Assembly: GCA_013377095.1 (NCBI GenBank)
Contig: JACAAY010000029.1
Span: 1 to 50,745, forward strand
Direction of reading: 5' to 3'
DNA length: 50,745 bases
From: Desulfuromonadales bacterium
Lineage (GTDB): Bacteria; Desulfobacterota; Desulfuromonadia; Geobacterales; Pseudopelobacteraceae
Part shown: piece by piece, positions 1-9,600 of the stretch
Layout of the letters: every line of letters begins with the position of its first letter
Position numbering within the stretch: the stretch's first letter is position 1
Translations under genes and position numbers: made by a program
Notes under the pieces: generated by a model
Told to the model about the DNA's origin: nothing
What the model saw: the letters and a program-made list of their open reading frames with translations, nothing else
Database searches by the model: none

Positions 1-40
1 CGCCCTACTCACTCCTAACATCAATTACGTGAGTAGGGCG
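1..40. repeat. Perfect 12-bp inverted repeat at window edge
   Basis: CGCCCTACTCAC (1-12) and GTGAGTAGGGCG (29-40) are exact reverse complements around a 16-nt loop. No T-run follows on the + strand, so a classical terminator is doubtful. It may be the end of an upstream intergenic repeat or a terminator read from the other side; the window cut hides its left context. Confidence 0.6.
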
Positions 41-138
41 CGACACACGTCCTTGACCACATGTCAATATTTATTTCATGAGAATGCTGTTTTTTTTCAA
101 AGAACGCGAAAGTCTAAAGTCCAGTTCTATTATATTTG

Positions 139-166
139 TTGCGATATTGAATCGTTTCTATACAAT
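139..166 (+). promoter_or_regulatory. Candidate sigma-70 promoter for the BTAD regulator
   Basis: TTGCGA (139-144), a 16-bp spacer and TACAAT (161-166) lie about 30 bp before the GTG start of the regulator at 198. The surrounding 100 bp is clearly AT-rich compared with the coding sequence. This was recognised by eye only, with no transcript evidence. Confidence 0.4.
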
Positions 167-197
167 GTGCCGCGCGTCAAATAATCTTTAATATTTT

Positions 198-3100
198 GTG
201 GCACGGCTTGATATGACGGTCAAACATACGGTATCGGCAAAAATTGTGCGTCCGCATCTGTCAACGCCGGTTCAGCGGGAGAGACTTTTTGCTCTGCTCG
301 ACGCGGGTGGGGGCAAACCGATTACCTGGATATCGTCTCCAGGTGGTTCCGGTAAGACAACTTTGGTTGCCAGCTATCTTGATTGCAGACAACTACCCTG
401 TCTCTGGTACCAATGTGATGAAGGCGACGCGGACCTCGCCACGTTTTTCTATCACATGGGACTTGCCGTAAAGAAGCGTGCACCGCGCTTCAAGAAGCCA
501 CTACCACTGCTGACTCCTGAATATTTCGCAGGTATACCCACCTTTACCAGACGGTACTTTGAATCACTCTACAGTCGACTCCTGCCCTACGCTGATTCAC
601 GCTTGGCGCAGCGCCAGTTTGTCATCGTACTCGACAACTACCAGGACGTGCCTCTCAATACCTCCTTTCACGACATGATTGCCATCGGTTTGTCCTGTAT
701 TCCCGATGCTGTTCGCTTTGTCGTGATAAGCCGCGGAGCACCACCGTCCCCCCTTGTCCGATTTCAGGCAAATGATAGTATTGCCATGCTTTATTATGGT
801 GACATCCGTTTCACTCTTGATGAGTCCCGTAAACTTATTTTTAATCGCATGCCGTCTCTGGAACGGAAACGCATTGAACAGATGCATGATGTAACCCGGG
901 GCTGGGCTGCCGGCATCATACTGATGCTGGAGAGGCTGGTACTTTGTGGGAGTGAGGCAATTCCTTCAGCGGAATTTGACTACATAGGTATATTTGATTA
1001 TTTTGCTGCAGAAATTTTTGCCCGTCTCAGCACGGATTTTCAGGAATTTCTGCTGAAAACCTCCCTGCTTCCCACACTCAATGTTTCGCTGACTGAAGCG
1101 CTAACCGGAATTAAGGATGCCGGAAAGACCCTTGGTACTCTCAGCCGGTATCATATTTTCACAGAAAGGCTTTCCGGTAGTGGCCTAAATTTCCAGTATC
1201 ACCCTCTGTTCAGGAAATTTTTAATCAATCAACTGAACAACGCACTTTCGTCCGAAGAACTGTCAGTATTGCAATGTGAAACTGCTAAACTTCTGGAACA
1301 GTCCGGGTTCTGGGAAGATGCGGCAAATTTGTATGGTGAATCGGGTTGCCACGATGAACTGTCCAGGGTTGTAATTCAGTATGGGCGCGAGCTGCTTACA
1401 CAGGGAAGGAGCAAAGTTCTGGCCGGATGGATTGCCTGTCTGCCCAGCCAGACGATCGTGGATAACGCCTGGATATTGTACTGGGACGGGATGTGCTCGT
1501 TTCCGGTAGATCTGTCACGCACCCGGAGATACCTCGAAAATGCCTTGTCGACTTTCAAGTTGACCGGGGATAGCCTGGGAATATATCTCGCATGGGCAGG
1601 TATCGTGGATACCTACGCCTATGGTGATAATTGGCGGGGGTTGGATGACTGCATCAGTGATTTTTATGTACTGCTCAGGGACTATCCTACCTATCCGTCA
1701 GCTGAGATCGAGCTTATGGTTTCTTCCAGGATGCTTTTGTCACTGACCCTCAGGAAACCGGATCAATCGCAGCGGGTTGAACAGTGGCTGACACGTGTGA
1801 CCAGCCTGCTGAGGCTGCAACCATCATTTGATATACAGATGGATACGATTTTCTGCATGAGTGTTTATTACCTCTGGAAAGGGGAATATGAACGGAATGC
1901 AGTGTTGCTCGAACGCGCCGCGATCGAAATTCGCCATCGTCAGCCTTCCCCTTTTGCGCTTATTCGCATCAAGTTGATGAAGGGAATTCATTACTGGGTC
2001 ACCGCCGAATATCAAGACGCATTGCAGACCCTCAACGAGGGGCTGGAAATATCAGCGAAAAGCGGTGTCCATATCTATGATTCCCTGTTGTGGAGTTTCA
2101 AGGCAGCGGCGGAAATGGCGCCTGGCAATCACCAACAGGCAGCCACATCGCTGGAAAAACAATTGAAGTCCCTGATCGGAATGGAGAATGCGCTCAACCT
2201 CTATTTCTATCATATCAACTCGGCCTGGCACGCGCTCCTTGCGGGAAAAGCTTCCCATGCTGCGGAACATATGGAGACTATCTCAGCAACGACTGAGCAA
2301 CTGGGCACTCCCTACTACCGGGCACTATGGCTTATCGGTATGGCACTGATTTCCCATGTGCGAGGTTTTGCAGATGAAGCGAAAAGCCTTATACTTGCTG
2401 CCCACCGCATCAGTTTGGCAATGAAGAGCCAGGTTCTGGAGTGGTACACACTTTTGATCGACGCTCGTTTTCTCTTGCAGGAGGGGAAGGAAACGGAGGG
2501 GCTGCTTTCACTACATCGTGCGCTGTCACTGGGAAGGCGGCACGGATTTGTCCATCTGGAATTCTACCAGCCCGATGTCATGCGATACCTTGTTTTAAAA
2601 GCGCTGGAGGAGAATATCGAGCCGGAATATGTAAAGGGGCTGATAAAAAAACTGGACTTGGACCCGCCCGTTACACATGAAGGACGAACGTTGGCGGACT
2701 GGCGACTGGAAGAGTGGCCCTTTCCGGTCAAGATCTACACCCTCGGCCGTTTCGAGATCGTCACTGATGGCGAACCACTGCACTTTACCGGTAAGGAACA
2801 GAAAAAACCGCTGGAGTTGATCAAGGCGCTGATTGCCCGCGGTGGCCGGGAGGTGCCGATCGAGCGGATGACCGATGCGCTGTGGCCCGAGGCCGATGGT
2901 GACTTGGCGTACAAATCTTTTGAAACTACCTTGGGGCGTCTGCGCAAGCTACTCGGACGGGACGATGCCATTCTCTTCCGCTCCCGATGCCTTACTATCA
3001 ACCGGCAGCAACTGTGGGTGGATTGCCATGCGTTGGAGCAGCTGTTCGACACCATACAGGAATCCACATCCGATCAGACCACGCTGCTGTGCAAAAAAGC

Positions 3101-3455
3101 TCTCGACCTGTTCAGGGGACCGTTTCTGCCCATGGACTCGGGATTGGTCTGGACAGCCGCTTGCAGGGAGAAGTTTAGTAACCGGCTTCTACGCATCATT
3201 CTCTTATCCGGCCGCCATCACGAGCAGGCCGGTGAGTGGGAACAGGCAGCAGATCATTATTCGCGGGGGATTGAGACCGATCCCCTGGCCGAGGAATTCC
3301 ATCGTCGCCTGATGATCTGCCAGCGCAATCTCGGCAACCACAGCGACGCTGTTAAAACCTACCAACGCTGCCATGACCTGCTCCGATCCGAACTGGGCAT
3401 CGAGCCCTCACCGGAGACAACCTCAGTATATACCACCATCGTTGCCCAGTCGTAA
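198..3455 (+). CDS. MalT-like STAND ATPase transcriptional regulator with C-terminal winged helix and BTAD domain
   Basis: Large (1,085 aa) cytoplasmic signal-dependent activator. Near the N-terminus is the MalT/LAL-type P-loop SSPGGSGKTT (about residues 46-55), followed by a Walker B-like strand VIVLDNYQDV (about 143-152). Residues about 350-830 are helical and read like the TPR-type sensor superhelix of MalT-family STAND proteins. From about residue 838 (VKIYTLGRFEI) comes an OmpR/PhoB-type winged helix, then a BTAD domain from about 950 to the end, ending in HDLLRSELGIEPSPET. In this architecture the ATPase and superhelix sense a ligand and the winged helix binds DNA. The GTG start at 198 has no clear ribosome site; ATG at 213 is a possible alternative. 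The gene sits directly upstream of a co-directional exported-protein set and is probably its regulator, which is inference from position. Confidence 0.88.
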   Translation: MARLDMTVKHTVSAKIVRPHLSTPVQRERLFALLDAGGGKPITWISSPGGSGKTTLVASYLDCRQLPCLWYQCDEGDADLATFFYHMGLAVKKRAPRFKKPLPLLTPEYFAGIPTFTRRYFESLYSRLLPYADSRLAQRQFVIVLDNYQDVPLNTSFHDMIAIGLSCIPDAVRFVVISRGAPPSPLVRFQANDSIAMLYYGDIRFTLDESRKLIFNRMPSLERKRIEQMHDVTRGWAAGIILMLERLVLCGSEAIPSAEFDYIGIFDYFAAEIFARLSTDFQEFLLKTSLLPTLNVSLTEALTGIKDAGKTLGTLSRYHIFTERLSGSGLNFQYHPLFRKFLINQLNNALSSEELSVLQCETAKLLEQSGFWEDAANLYGESGCHDELSRVVIQYGRELLTQGRSKVLAGWIACLPSQTIVDNAWILYWDGMCSFPVDLSRTRRYLENALSTFKLTGDSLGIYLAWAGIVDTYAYGDNWRGLDDCISDFYVLLRDYPTYPSAEIELMVSSRMLLSLTLRKPDQSQRVEQWLTRVTSLLRLQPSFDIQMDTIFCMSVYYLWKGEYERNAVLLERAAIEIRHRQPSPFALIRIKLMKGIHYWVTAEYQDALQTLNEGLEISAKSGVHIYDSLLWSFKAAAEMAPGNHQQAATSLEKQLKSLIGMENALNLYFYHINSAWHALLAGKASHAAEHMETISATTEQLGTPYYRALWLIGMALISHVRGFADEAKSLILAAHRISLAMKSQVLEWYTLLIDARFLLQEGKETEGLLSLHRALSLGRRHGFVHLEFYQPDVMRYLVLKALEENIEPEYVKGLIKKLDLDPPVTHEGRTLADWRLEEWPFPVKIYTLGRFEIVTDGEPLHFTGKEQKKPLELIKALIARGGREVPIERMTDALWPEADGDLAYKSFETTLGRLRKLLGRDDAILFRSRCLTINRQQLWVDCHALEQLFDTIQESTSDQTTLLCKKALDLFRGPFLPMDSGLVWTAACREKFSNRLLRIILLSGRHHEQAGEWEQAADHYSRGIETDPLAEEFHRRLMICQRNLGNHSDAVKTYQRCHDLLRSELGIEPSPETTSVYTTIVAQS

Positions 3456-3529
3456 TCCCCATTATTTGCTGTTTCTCCATCACGCTGCATAAAAATATCC
3501 CCCTTTTTTTCAATCAATAATTTTTTTCG

Positions 3530-3563
3530 AATCTGTGGGTAATCTGTGGGTGACATTCTGTCA
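3530..3563 (+). promoter_or_regulatory. Tandem 11-bp direct repeat plus dyad upstream of exported-protein cluster
   Basis: AATCTGTGGGT occurs twice head-to-tail (3530-3540 and 3541-3551), followed at once by the dyad TGACA-TTC-TGTCA (3551-3563). Winged-helix/BTAD activators of the SARP type are known to bind direct repeats with 11-bp spacing, so this is a plausible operator for the regulator encoded just upstream. The match is to spacing, not to a known sequence motif. Confidence 0.4.
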
Positions 3564-3572
3564 AGGTCGATC

Positions 3573-3791
3573 ATGATGACCGAACTGACCACAGCAAACA
3601 GCTTCATAGTCCGGGTATACCGGGTTGACCCGGAAGATCCGCACAAGCTCACCGGTCTGGTGGAGGCCATGGACGGCAGCGATGTTCGCGCGCCGTTCAC
3701 CAATCTGGACGAACTGGCCGCACTGTTGAGCCGCCTCCCCGGAAAGAGGGGTGGGCGCAAAAGGAGAACGAAGCAAGATGCGAATCTATAA
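3573..3791 (+). CDS. Small hypothetical protein (about 72 aa)
   Basis: A short acidic/basic soluble protein with no signal peptide or membrane segment. The core reads FIVRVYRVDPEDPHKLTGLV, followed by a segment ending in TNLDELAALLSRL and a basic tail GKRGGRKRRTK. I place the start at ATG 3573 (or the adjacent ATG 3576) because AAGG lies about 7 nt upstream; a GTG at 3546 would fall inside the tandem repeat. It overlaps the start of the PpiC gene by 14 nt, which implies translational coupling and a shared transcript. The VYRxDPxxPxxLxGLVE pattern seems familiar from short uncharacterised proteins of Geobacter relatives, but I cannot name a family. Function is unknown. Confidence 0.6.
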   Translation: MMTELTTANSFIVRVYRVDPEDPHKLTGLVEAMDGSDVRAPFTNLDELAALLSRLPGKRGGRKRRTKQDANL

Positions 3792-4752
3792 AATGACAAC
3801 AATGGTTGCTCTCACAGTCACCCTGATCTTCTGCGAAAACGGCTGGGGTGAGACAAAGGCAAAAAAGTTGTCTGAACCGGCTGTCATTGATTCCGGATAC
3901 TTGGCCGTTATCGACGGGAAGACGATCACCCCGGACATTTTCAGGGCCGAAATGGCTCGCAGGCGAATGGAGTTCAACCAGGAAAAAAAAGAAGAACTTC
4001 TTAACAGCATCGTGCGCAGTGAACTGCTCTTTGCTGCTGCAAGAACGGCGGGATATGAAAACGACCCCGAGGTTATTGAGACGGTCAAACAGGCCATGGT
4101 CGGTAAGTATCTGCGCGACAATCTGGATCCGAAGCTGGGCCAGCTGAAGGCCACGGATCAGGAGGCAGAGGCGTACTACCAGACAAATCGTGCCGAATTC
4201 ACCACGCATGCCATGATTCACGCCGCCATCATCAAGATCGCCGTTTCTCCCAAGTCAACCGCTGAGAAGAAGGCCGAACTGCTCAAGCGGGCGGAGGAAG
4301 CAAGGGCGGAGGCACTGGCGCTTGAACCGGGGGTGCCGGCGTTCGGCAGTGTAGCAATCAAATATTCCGAAGACCAGAGCAGTCGCTATCGTGGCGGCGA
4401 TATCGGCTGGCTGCAGGTCGGTACCGTTGACGGCCGGTGGGATAGGGCGGTGGCGGATGCAATTACCGCCCTCAAAACACCCGGCCAGATCACACCAGTA
4501 ATCACCACCGCGGACGGTTTTTACATCGCCAAGCTGACGGAGACAAAAGGCGCAACGGTCAAGCCATTTGCAATGGTTAAGGATGGAGTCCGCTATCAGG
4601 TAGTTCAGGATAAAAAGCAGAAAATCGAGCATGAGTTCATTGAACAACTGAAGAGCAGGATTTCGGTAAACGTCAACAGAGGGCTACTGGAGACGATAGA
4701 TTTGCCCGTACAGGGAAAACAGGCGGGACCTCCGGCGTTGCCTGCGCGTTGA
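3778..4752 (+). CDS. Exported PpiC/parvulin-type peptidyl-prolyl cis-trans isomerase (SurA/PrsA-like)
   Basis: Probably a 324-aa periplasmic or membrane-attached foldase. The start at ATG 3778 follows AAGGAG (3761-3766) and gives an N-terminal hydrophobic signal MRIYKMTTMVALTVTLIF. A Cys follows (LIFC), but that lipobox is poor. Next comes a SurA-N-like helical segment (VIDGKTITPDIFRAEMARRR onward, residues about 40-130), then a parvulin domain (about 141-255) with the typical pieces YSEDQSSRYRGGDIGWL and GFYIAKL, then a helical tail. Such proteins assist folding of exported or outer-membrane proteins. Here it is the second gene of a set whose later members encode very large exported proteins, so those are its likely clients (inference). 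Confidence 0.85.
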   Translation: MRIYKMTTMVALTVTLIFCENGWGETKAKKLSEPAVIDSGYLAVIDGKTITPDIFRAEMARRRMEFNQEKKEELLNSIVRSELLFAAARTAGYENDPEVIETVKQAMVGKYLRDNLDPKLGQLKATDQEAEAYYQTNRAEFTTHAMIHAAIIKIAVSPKSTAEKKAELLKRAEEARAEALALEPGVPAFGSVAIKYSEDQSSRYRGGDIGWLQVGTVDGRWDRAVADAITALKTPGQITPVITTADGFYIAKLTETKGATVKPFAMVKDGVRYQVVQDKKQKIEHEFIEQLKSRISVNVNRGLLETIDLPVQGKQAGPPALPAR

Positions 4753-4835
4753 CAACAAAAAAGGCAATTGGATTGACCAAATGAATAGCCTGTGACGCCC
4801 CTGATTACATTTTCTGTTCAACCATGGAGATAACC

Positions 4836-6593
4836 ATGAATACAAGAAAACTGTTTGCTTTCGCCCTCTTCTCAGCATTGCTTCTCTTTTTTCAGGTATC
4901 CGCATGGGGTGCCGTCGTGCCTATGGTGACACAATCAATCAGCCTGAATCCGGGTTGGAATGCCGTCTACCTTGAGGTTCAGCCAATGTCGAACTCCCCG
5001 GCTGTCGTATTCAAGGACCTGCCAAGCGGTTCAAGTGTCTGGGCCTGGACCGGAAAGAACGACTCGGTGCAGTTTGTCCAGGATCCCAGTGAAGCCCCGG
5101 TGATCACTCCCAAGTGGCTGGCAATTTTTGCCTCCGCCGCCGAATCCGGTCTGAACAATCTTTACGCCATAACCGCTAACAGTGCCTATCTTATCCATGT
5201 GGCTGGCAGCTCGCCTCTGACCATGAATATTGACGGGCGTCCGACCATCCGTCACAAAGGGTGGGTACCCGACTCCTTCAACCTGACCGGTTTCGGATTT
5301 TCATCAACGCCACCAACCTTTGCAACCTTCTTTGCTTCATCCAATTCCCATAAAAATCAGGCGATTTACCGGTTGAACACTGTGACAGGCGCTTGGGAGA
5401 TGGTCAGCAACCCGGCGACGACAGCCATGCGCTCCGGCGAAGCATTCTGGATCTATTGCCAGAGTGGATCCGATTACCAGGGGCCATTGACTGTTGAGGC
5501 CGACAATGCCGATGGTCTCGATTTTGGAGCTGGGATTACCATTCTCTCCCTCACCGTCAACAATTCATCCACTCTCGACCGGGCAGTCACGGTTACCCAA
5601 TTGAATGCTGCCAGCCCCGTTTCCCTGGCTTTCCGGACATACGATGCGACCAGCGGAAAAATCCTGACGAGTTCATTGTCAGGTATGCCGCCACTCACGG
5701 TTAAGGCGGGAGGCTCGACGGTCATATCCCTGGAGGCCATGAGAGGCAGTTTTACCGGTTCAGCTGCTACGGTTTTGGAGTTCACGGATGTTCAGGGGAA
5801 CAGGGTGCGTGTACCGGTCACGGCAATATCGAACCCGATCAACAGCTATCCGGGGCTCTGGTCGGGCGTCACGGTACTCAACAAGGTCAGCCAGCTTTCC
5901 GATTTGACCGGGACAGCGCCTGACTTTGTCAGCGGCGAAGCAACAACGACTCCGGCCGAACTTAACCTCAATCTGATTCTGCATCAGGATACAAACGGTC
6001 AGGTCCGGTTGTTGAAACAGGTGATCGTTATGTACCGGGATGGTAGACGCAATCTTGACGGAACCCCAGCGTCAAATGGCAAATATGTGGCGCTTACCGA
6101 TGACAAGCTGATTCCAAACTACAAAGGAGTAGCCCAGAAGGACGGAACTGCGGTCGGCCGGCGCCTGAGCGCGATCGGTTTCGACTACTCACCGAGCACG
6201 GACGCATCCTTCGGCACCGATTTTGACAATACCGCTCTCAAATGCAGCGGAAGCATTTCCAGTACGGTAACCTGCCGGCTGATACTGGAATCCTCGGCTT
6301 CCAGCACCCACCCCACCAACCCCTTTCTGCACAGATACCACCCCGACCACGACAACCTGGCGAGCGATTACACGACATTCAAACAGGAAGTCAACCGGAT
6401 CGTGCGTGACGTGACACTTGTATTCGATAGCACTCCTAAAACCAATCCAAGCAACTCACCTCCCGGATGGGGTGTAAGCGTTCTCGGGGGGACCTATACC
6501 GAATATATCCGCGGGCTCGCCAAGGGACCGATCAAGGTTGAGGGGAACTTTACCCTCAAGCTGGCGGCCGACGTGCAGATTTTGAACCAGTGA
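4836..6593 (+). CDS. Exported beta-rich protein of unknown function (585 aa)
   Basis: The start is set at ATG 4836 because GGAG lies 6 nt upstream; ATG 4824 overlaps that ribosome site. Residues 1-25 form a Sec signal (MNTRKLFAFALFSALLLFFQ, then VSAWGA). The mature protein opens with SISLNPGWNAVYLEVQP, and the next segments (VFKDLPSGSSVWAWTGK, FVQDPSEAP, AYLIHVAG, SGEAFWIYC) look like a beta-sandwich module seen in large exported proteins of environmental bacteria. No membrane anchor or sorting signal is visible. The gene lies between the PpiC foldase and the giant exported protein, with 35 nt to the start of the latter. I cannot assign a function; a structural or partner role for the giant protein is inference. 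Confidence 0.75.
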   Translation: MNTRKLFAFALFSALLLFFQVSAWGAVVPMVTQSISLNPGWNAVYLEVQPMSNSPAVVFKDLPSGSSVWAWTGKNDSVQFVQDPSEAPVITPKWLAIFASAAESGLNNLYAITANSAYLIHVAGSSPLTMNIDGRPTIRHKGWVPDSFNLTGFGFSSTPPTFATFFASSNSHKNQAIYRLNTVTGAWEMVSNPATTAMRSGEAFWIYCQSGSDYQGPLTVEADNADGLDFGAGITILSLTVNNSSTLDRAVTVTQLNAASPVSLAFRTYDATSGKILTSSLSGMPPLTVKAGGSTVISLEAMRGSFTGSAATVLEFTDVQGNRVRVPVTAISNPINSYPGLWSGVTVLNKVSQLSDLTGTAPDFVSGEATTTPAELNLNLILHQDTNGQVRLLKQVIVMYRDGRRNLDGTPASNGKYVALTDDKLIPNYKGVAQKDGTAVGRRLSAIGFDYSPSTDASFGTDFDNTALKCSGSISSTVTCRLILESSASSTHPTNPFLHRYHPDHDNLASDYTTFKQEVNRIVRDVTLVFDSTPKTNPSNSPPGWGVSVLGGTYTEYIRGLAKGPIKVEGNFTLKLAADVQILNQ

Positions 6594-6628
6594 TGGGGAT
6601 GAATGACTCACAAAAGGAGATGCTGATT

Positions 6629-9600
6629 ATGAACAATATAAAGAATCTGCTGTTCATAGTGATTATGGTCGTCTGCTGGTCCGGTCCGGCAGGAGCACAA
6701 TTTTACGTCACGAATTATGATCAGAGCGGCAACCAGCTTTCGGGTTGGGATAGTTATGCCAAAGCCCAGTACGGCGGTAATAGCTGTGCCGTGGATTTCG
6801 TGTGGGAGGTTCCCGGCGTCAACACCTATCCGCAGTTCCAGTACTGGGGGAGTGTTCCCATCTGGCCGCAGGAAGGGGTGGCTGGGTGTCTGAATGTCCG
6901 ATCCTCGGCCTGTAACGGGAGATATACATTCGACAGAATAACGAGTGGAACTTGGATGTTCAACGCTCAGTATACTAACTTCATGGCAAAGACCTTTGTC
7001 CCGAACAGTTCTTCGGTAGGTAACCCGTATTTAATCGGTTATTCCCGCGCCTGTGCTCCCGGAGTGCCAATTCAGGGGGGGGAATCTGATGTGTACGGAC
7101 TTTATCAAAGAAACGCCCGCGTGCAGCAGAATATCTATGTTGATGGCGCCTTGCAGTCGGGTCTGACTTCAACGACATGGTATCCAGTTGGTAGCCTGAA
7201 ATATTATGTCCCGCCGAATCGGGACAGCAGTTATCAGTTCGTTTTCAATGCATCGCACCATGATTACAGCAATAGTTGGAGCCAAAGTTATGCTCAGATC
7301 ATTTCCAACGGAGGACCGTACGGGAATGTGCGGGAAGAACTGAATCCCACAACCACATCTCCAACCTCGGATGACATTCTTGATTATCATTACACTACAG
7401 GCGCCAAATTCACCGTAAGCTCCAATCTTCCCGCACCGCTGGCGCTCCCCTCGGCCCGCCATGGACATTCCATGACCCTGCTGCCGAACGGCAAGGTGCT
7501 TGTTCTGGGGGGGGGCTCCGTCAATAATGCTGTTCTGGACCTGTCTGCCGATGTCTGGTCGGACGTCTCCAAACCGGCTGATATCATTCATCATGCCGCC
7601 ACTCTCCTGCCAAACGGAAACGTACTGGTGACCGGAGGGCTTAAAGATACCTCGACATCGCTCAATGCTGCCAGGGTATACGACCCCATTGCCAATGCCT
7701 GGAGTGATCTTGCTTCAATGTCAGTTCCCCGTCACATGCACACAGCCACGCTGCTGCCGAATGGCAAGGTGCTGGTTGCGGGTGGTTACAGCAACCAAAA
7801 TGGTGGAGGACAACAAAGTGCTGAATTGTATGATCCCGCCACGAATAGCTGGAGCACCGCGGAGGATATGCCCGGCATTCGTTATGGTGCTGCCGCGATA
7901 CTGCTCCAAAATGGTAAAGTGTTGGTGGCAGGCGGATCCGACGGAAGCAGTGATCTCAAGAGTGCCCTGCTGTATGATCCGGATACGAATATCTGGACAG
8001 CCACGGCGGATATGTCCATAGCTCGTAACGCACCCGCCATCGCACAAACCAATGACGGTATTGTATGGATGATTGGAGGGGAAGGTTTAGCTTCCACCGA
8101 GCGCTACAATGGCGCCCAATGGCACACAGACGGTCAGGACCCAATGAACACGGCTCGGAGACTCGCTTCCGCAATAACACTGCCGGATGGAAAGGTTCTG
8201 GTGGCAGGCGGAAGTAACGGTGGGGCGCTGCTGGACAGCATCGAACTGTTCGAAGTCGGAAATGTATTTAAAAACAAGACAACCCAGTATAATGCGCAAC
8301 TTGTCCCAACCTATTCGAGCAGTTACCCGGCTCCGCGTACCTCAATATTTTTTGGATCACAGTATATTCCGGCATCGCAGACAGCATTACAGGTGAACAG
8401 TATAACCGCACTGAAGGAGACGGCGCAGTGGATTCCCCTGGGATGGACCGGTGGAAGCGGACGGGTGGCGGCGACCGGAAGTTCAAACTTCGTCAACCTT
8501 GGCACGAATGCGACCAGTACGATCAAATGGACGTTTGAGAAACATTTCACCACCAGAGTGGTGGCCGACAACGCCGACATGCCGACGGTGATTAAGGAGC
8601 AGTTTGAGGATCAGTATGACATTCTCGGCATGGGCGGTAGCTCCATCAAGACCGCAACCACGGTGACAAATCCGTCAAGGGTTACCAATACCGTCTACCT
8701 GACCGCCGCCACCGCCAGCACGATCGTCGTTCCGAAGACCATTACCAGAACCTATAACAACGTCGTGGAAAACTGGGTGCTGGAAATCCCGTCCCTTCCC
8801 GCCTGGGCCACCCTGACCTACGATAGCGTCAACGACCAGTACCGGCTCGTGCAGAACCGCCAATTTCTACCCTGGACCTACAATTTCGTCTATACCAAAC
8901 GGCTGAACGTCACCGTAGGGCTGAATGGTGTTGACGCCGTTGACAAGTCCCTGTTCTCGACCCTGCCGGGAATTTCTCCAGTTCCCTCCTTGACCAGCGT
9001 TACCTACCGTCTCAACGAAACTCCAGCGCTGAGCGCCCCCAATATCGTCTACGCCAGAGACAATTCGGTCAGATACATCCTGACCGGGTGGACCGGAACG
9101 GAAAGTATCCCGAGCGGCAACCCGGCGCCCGGTATGACGACCACCGCCACCCCTACAGTCACCAACAATTCAACCATTACATGGAATTATAAAAAACAGG
9201 TCCGGGTCAAGGTTACCACCACCGGCGAGGATACGCCACTCACTGTGTTCGATCTGCAGGGAGATACCGGTTCCGGTTCCGTAACGGTCACCCATATTGC
9301 CACAGCAGGTCTGTCTACAGGCATGTCGGTCAAAGGATACGGTATTGAGGACGGAACAACCGTTTCGTCCGTCAACCTGGCTAACAACACGGTTACCCTC
9401 AGTACTGCCGCGACCCAAACATACACAGGGAACGCTGGCCAGCGCCTGAGTTTTTCGGGCATCCCGGCAGACGCCTCCGCCGATCCACGGGAATGCCCAT
9501 CCATCGATGCCGCCACCTGCGCCCAAAATACCGCTGCCACAAAGTCGGGCGTCAATTTTTACGATGCCTATACCCAGACTACCGCATCCGATATAACCCT

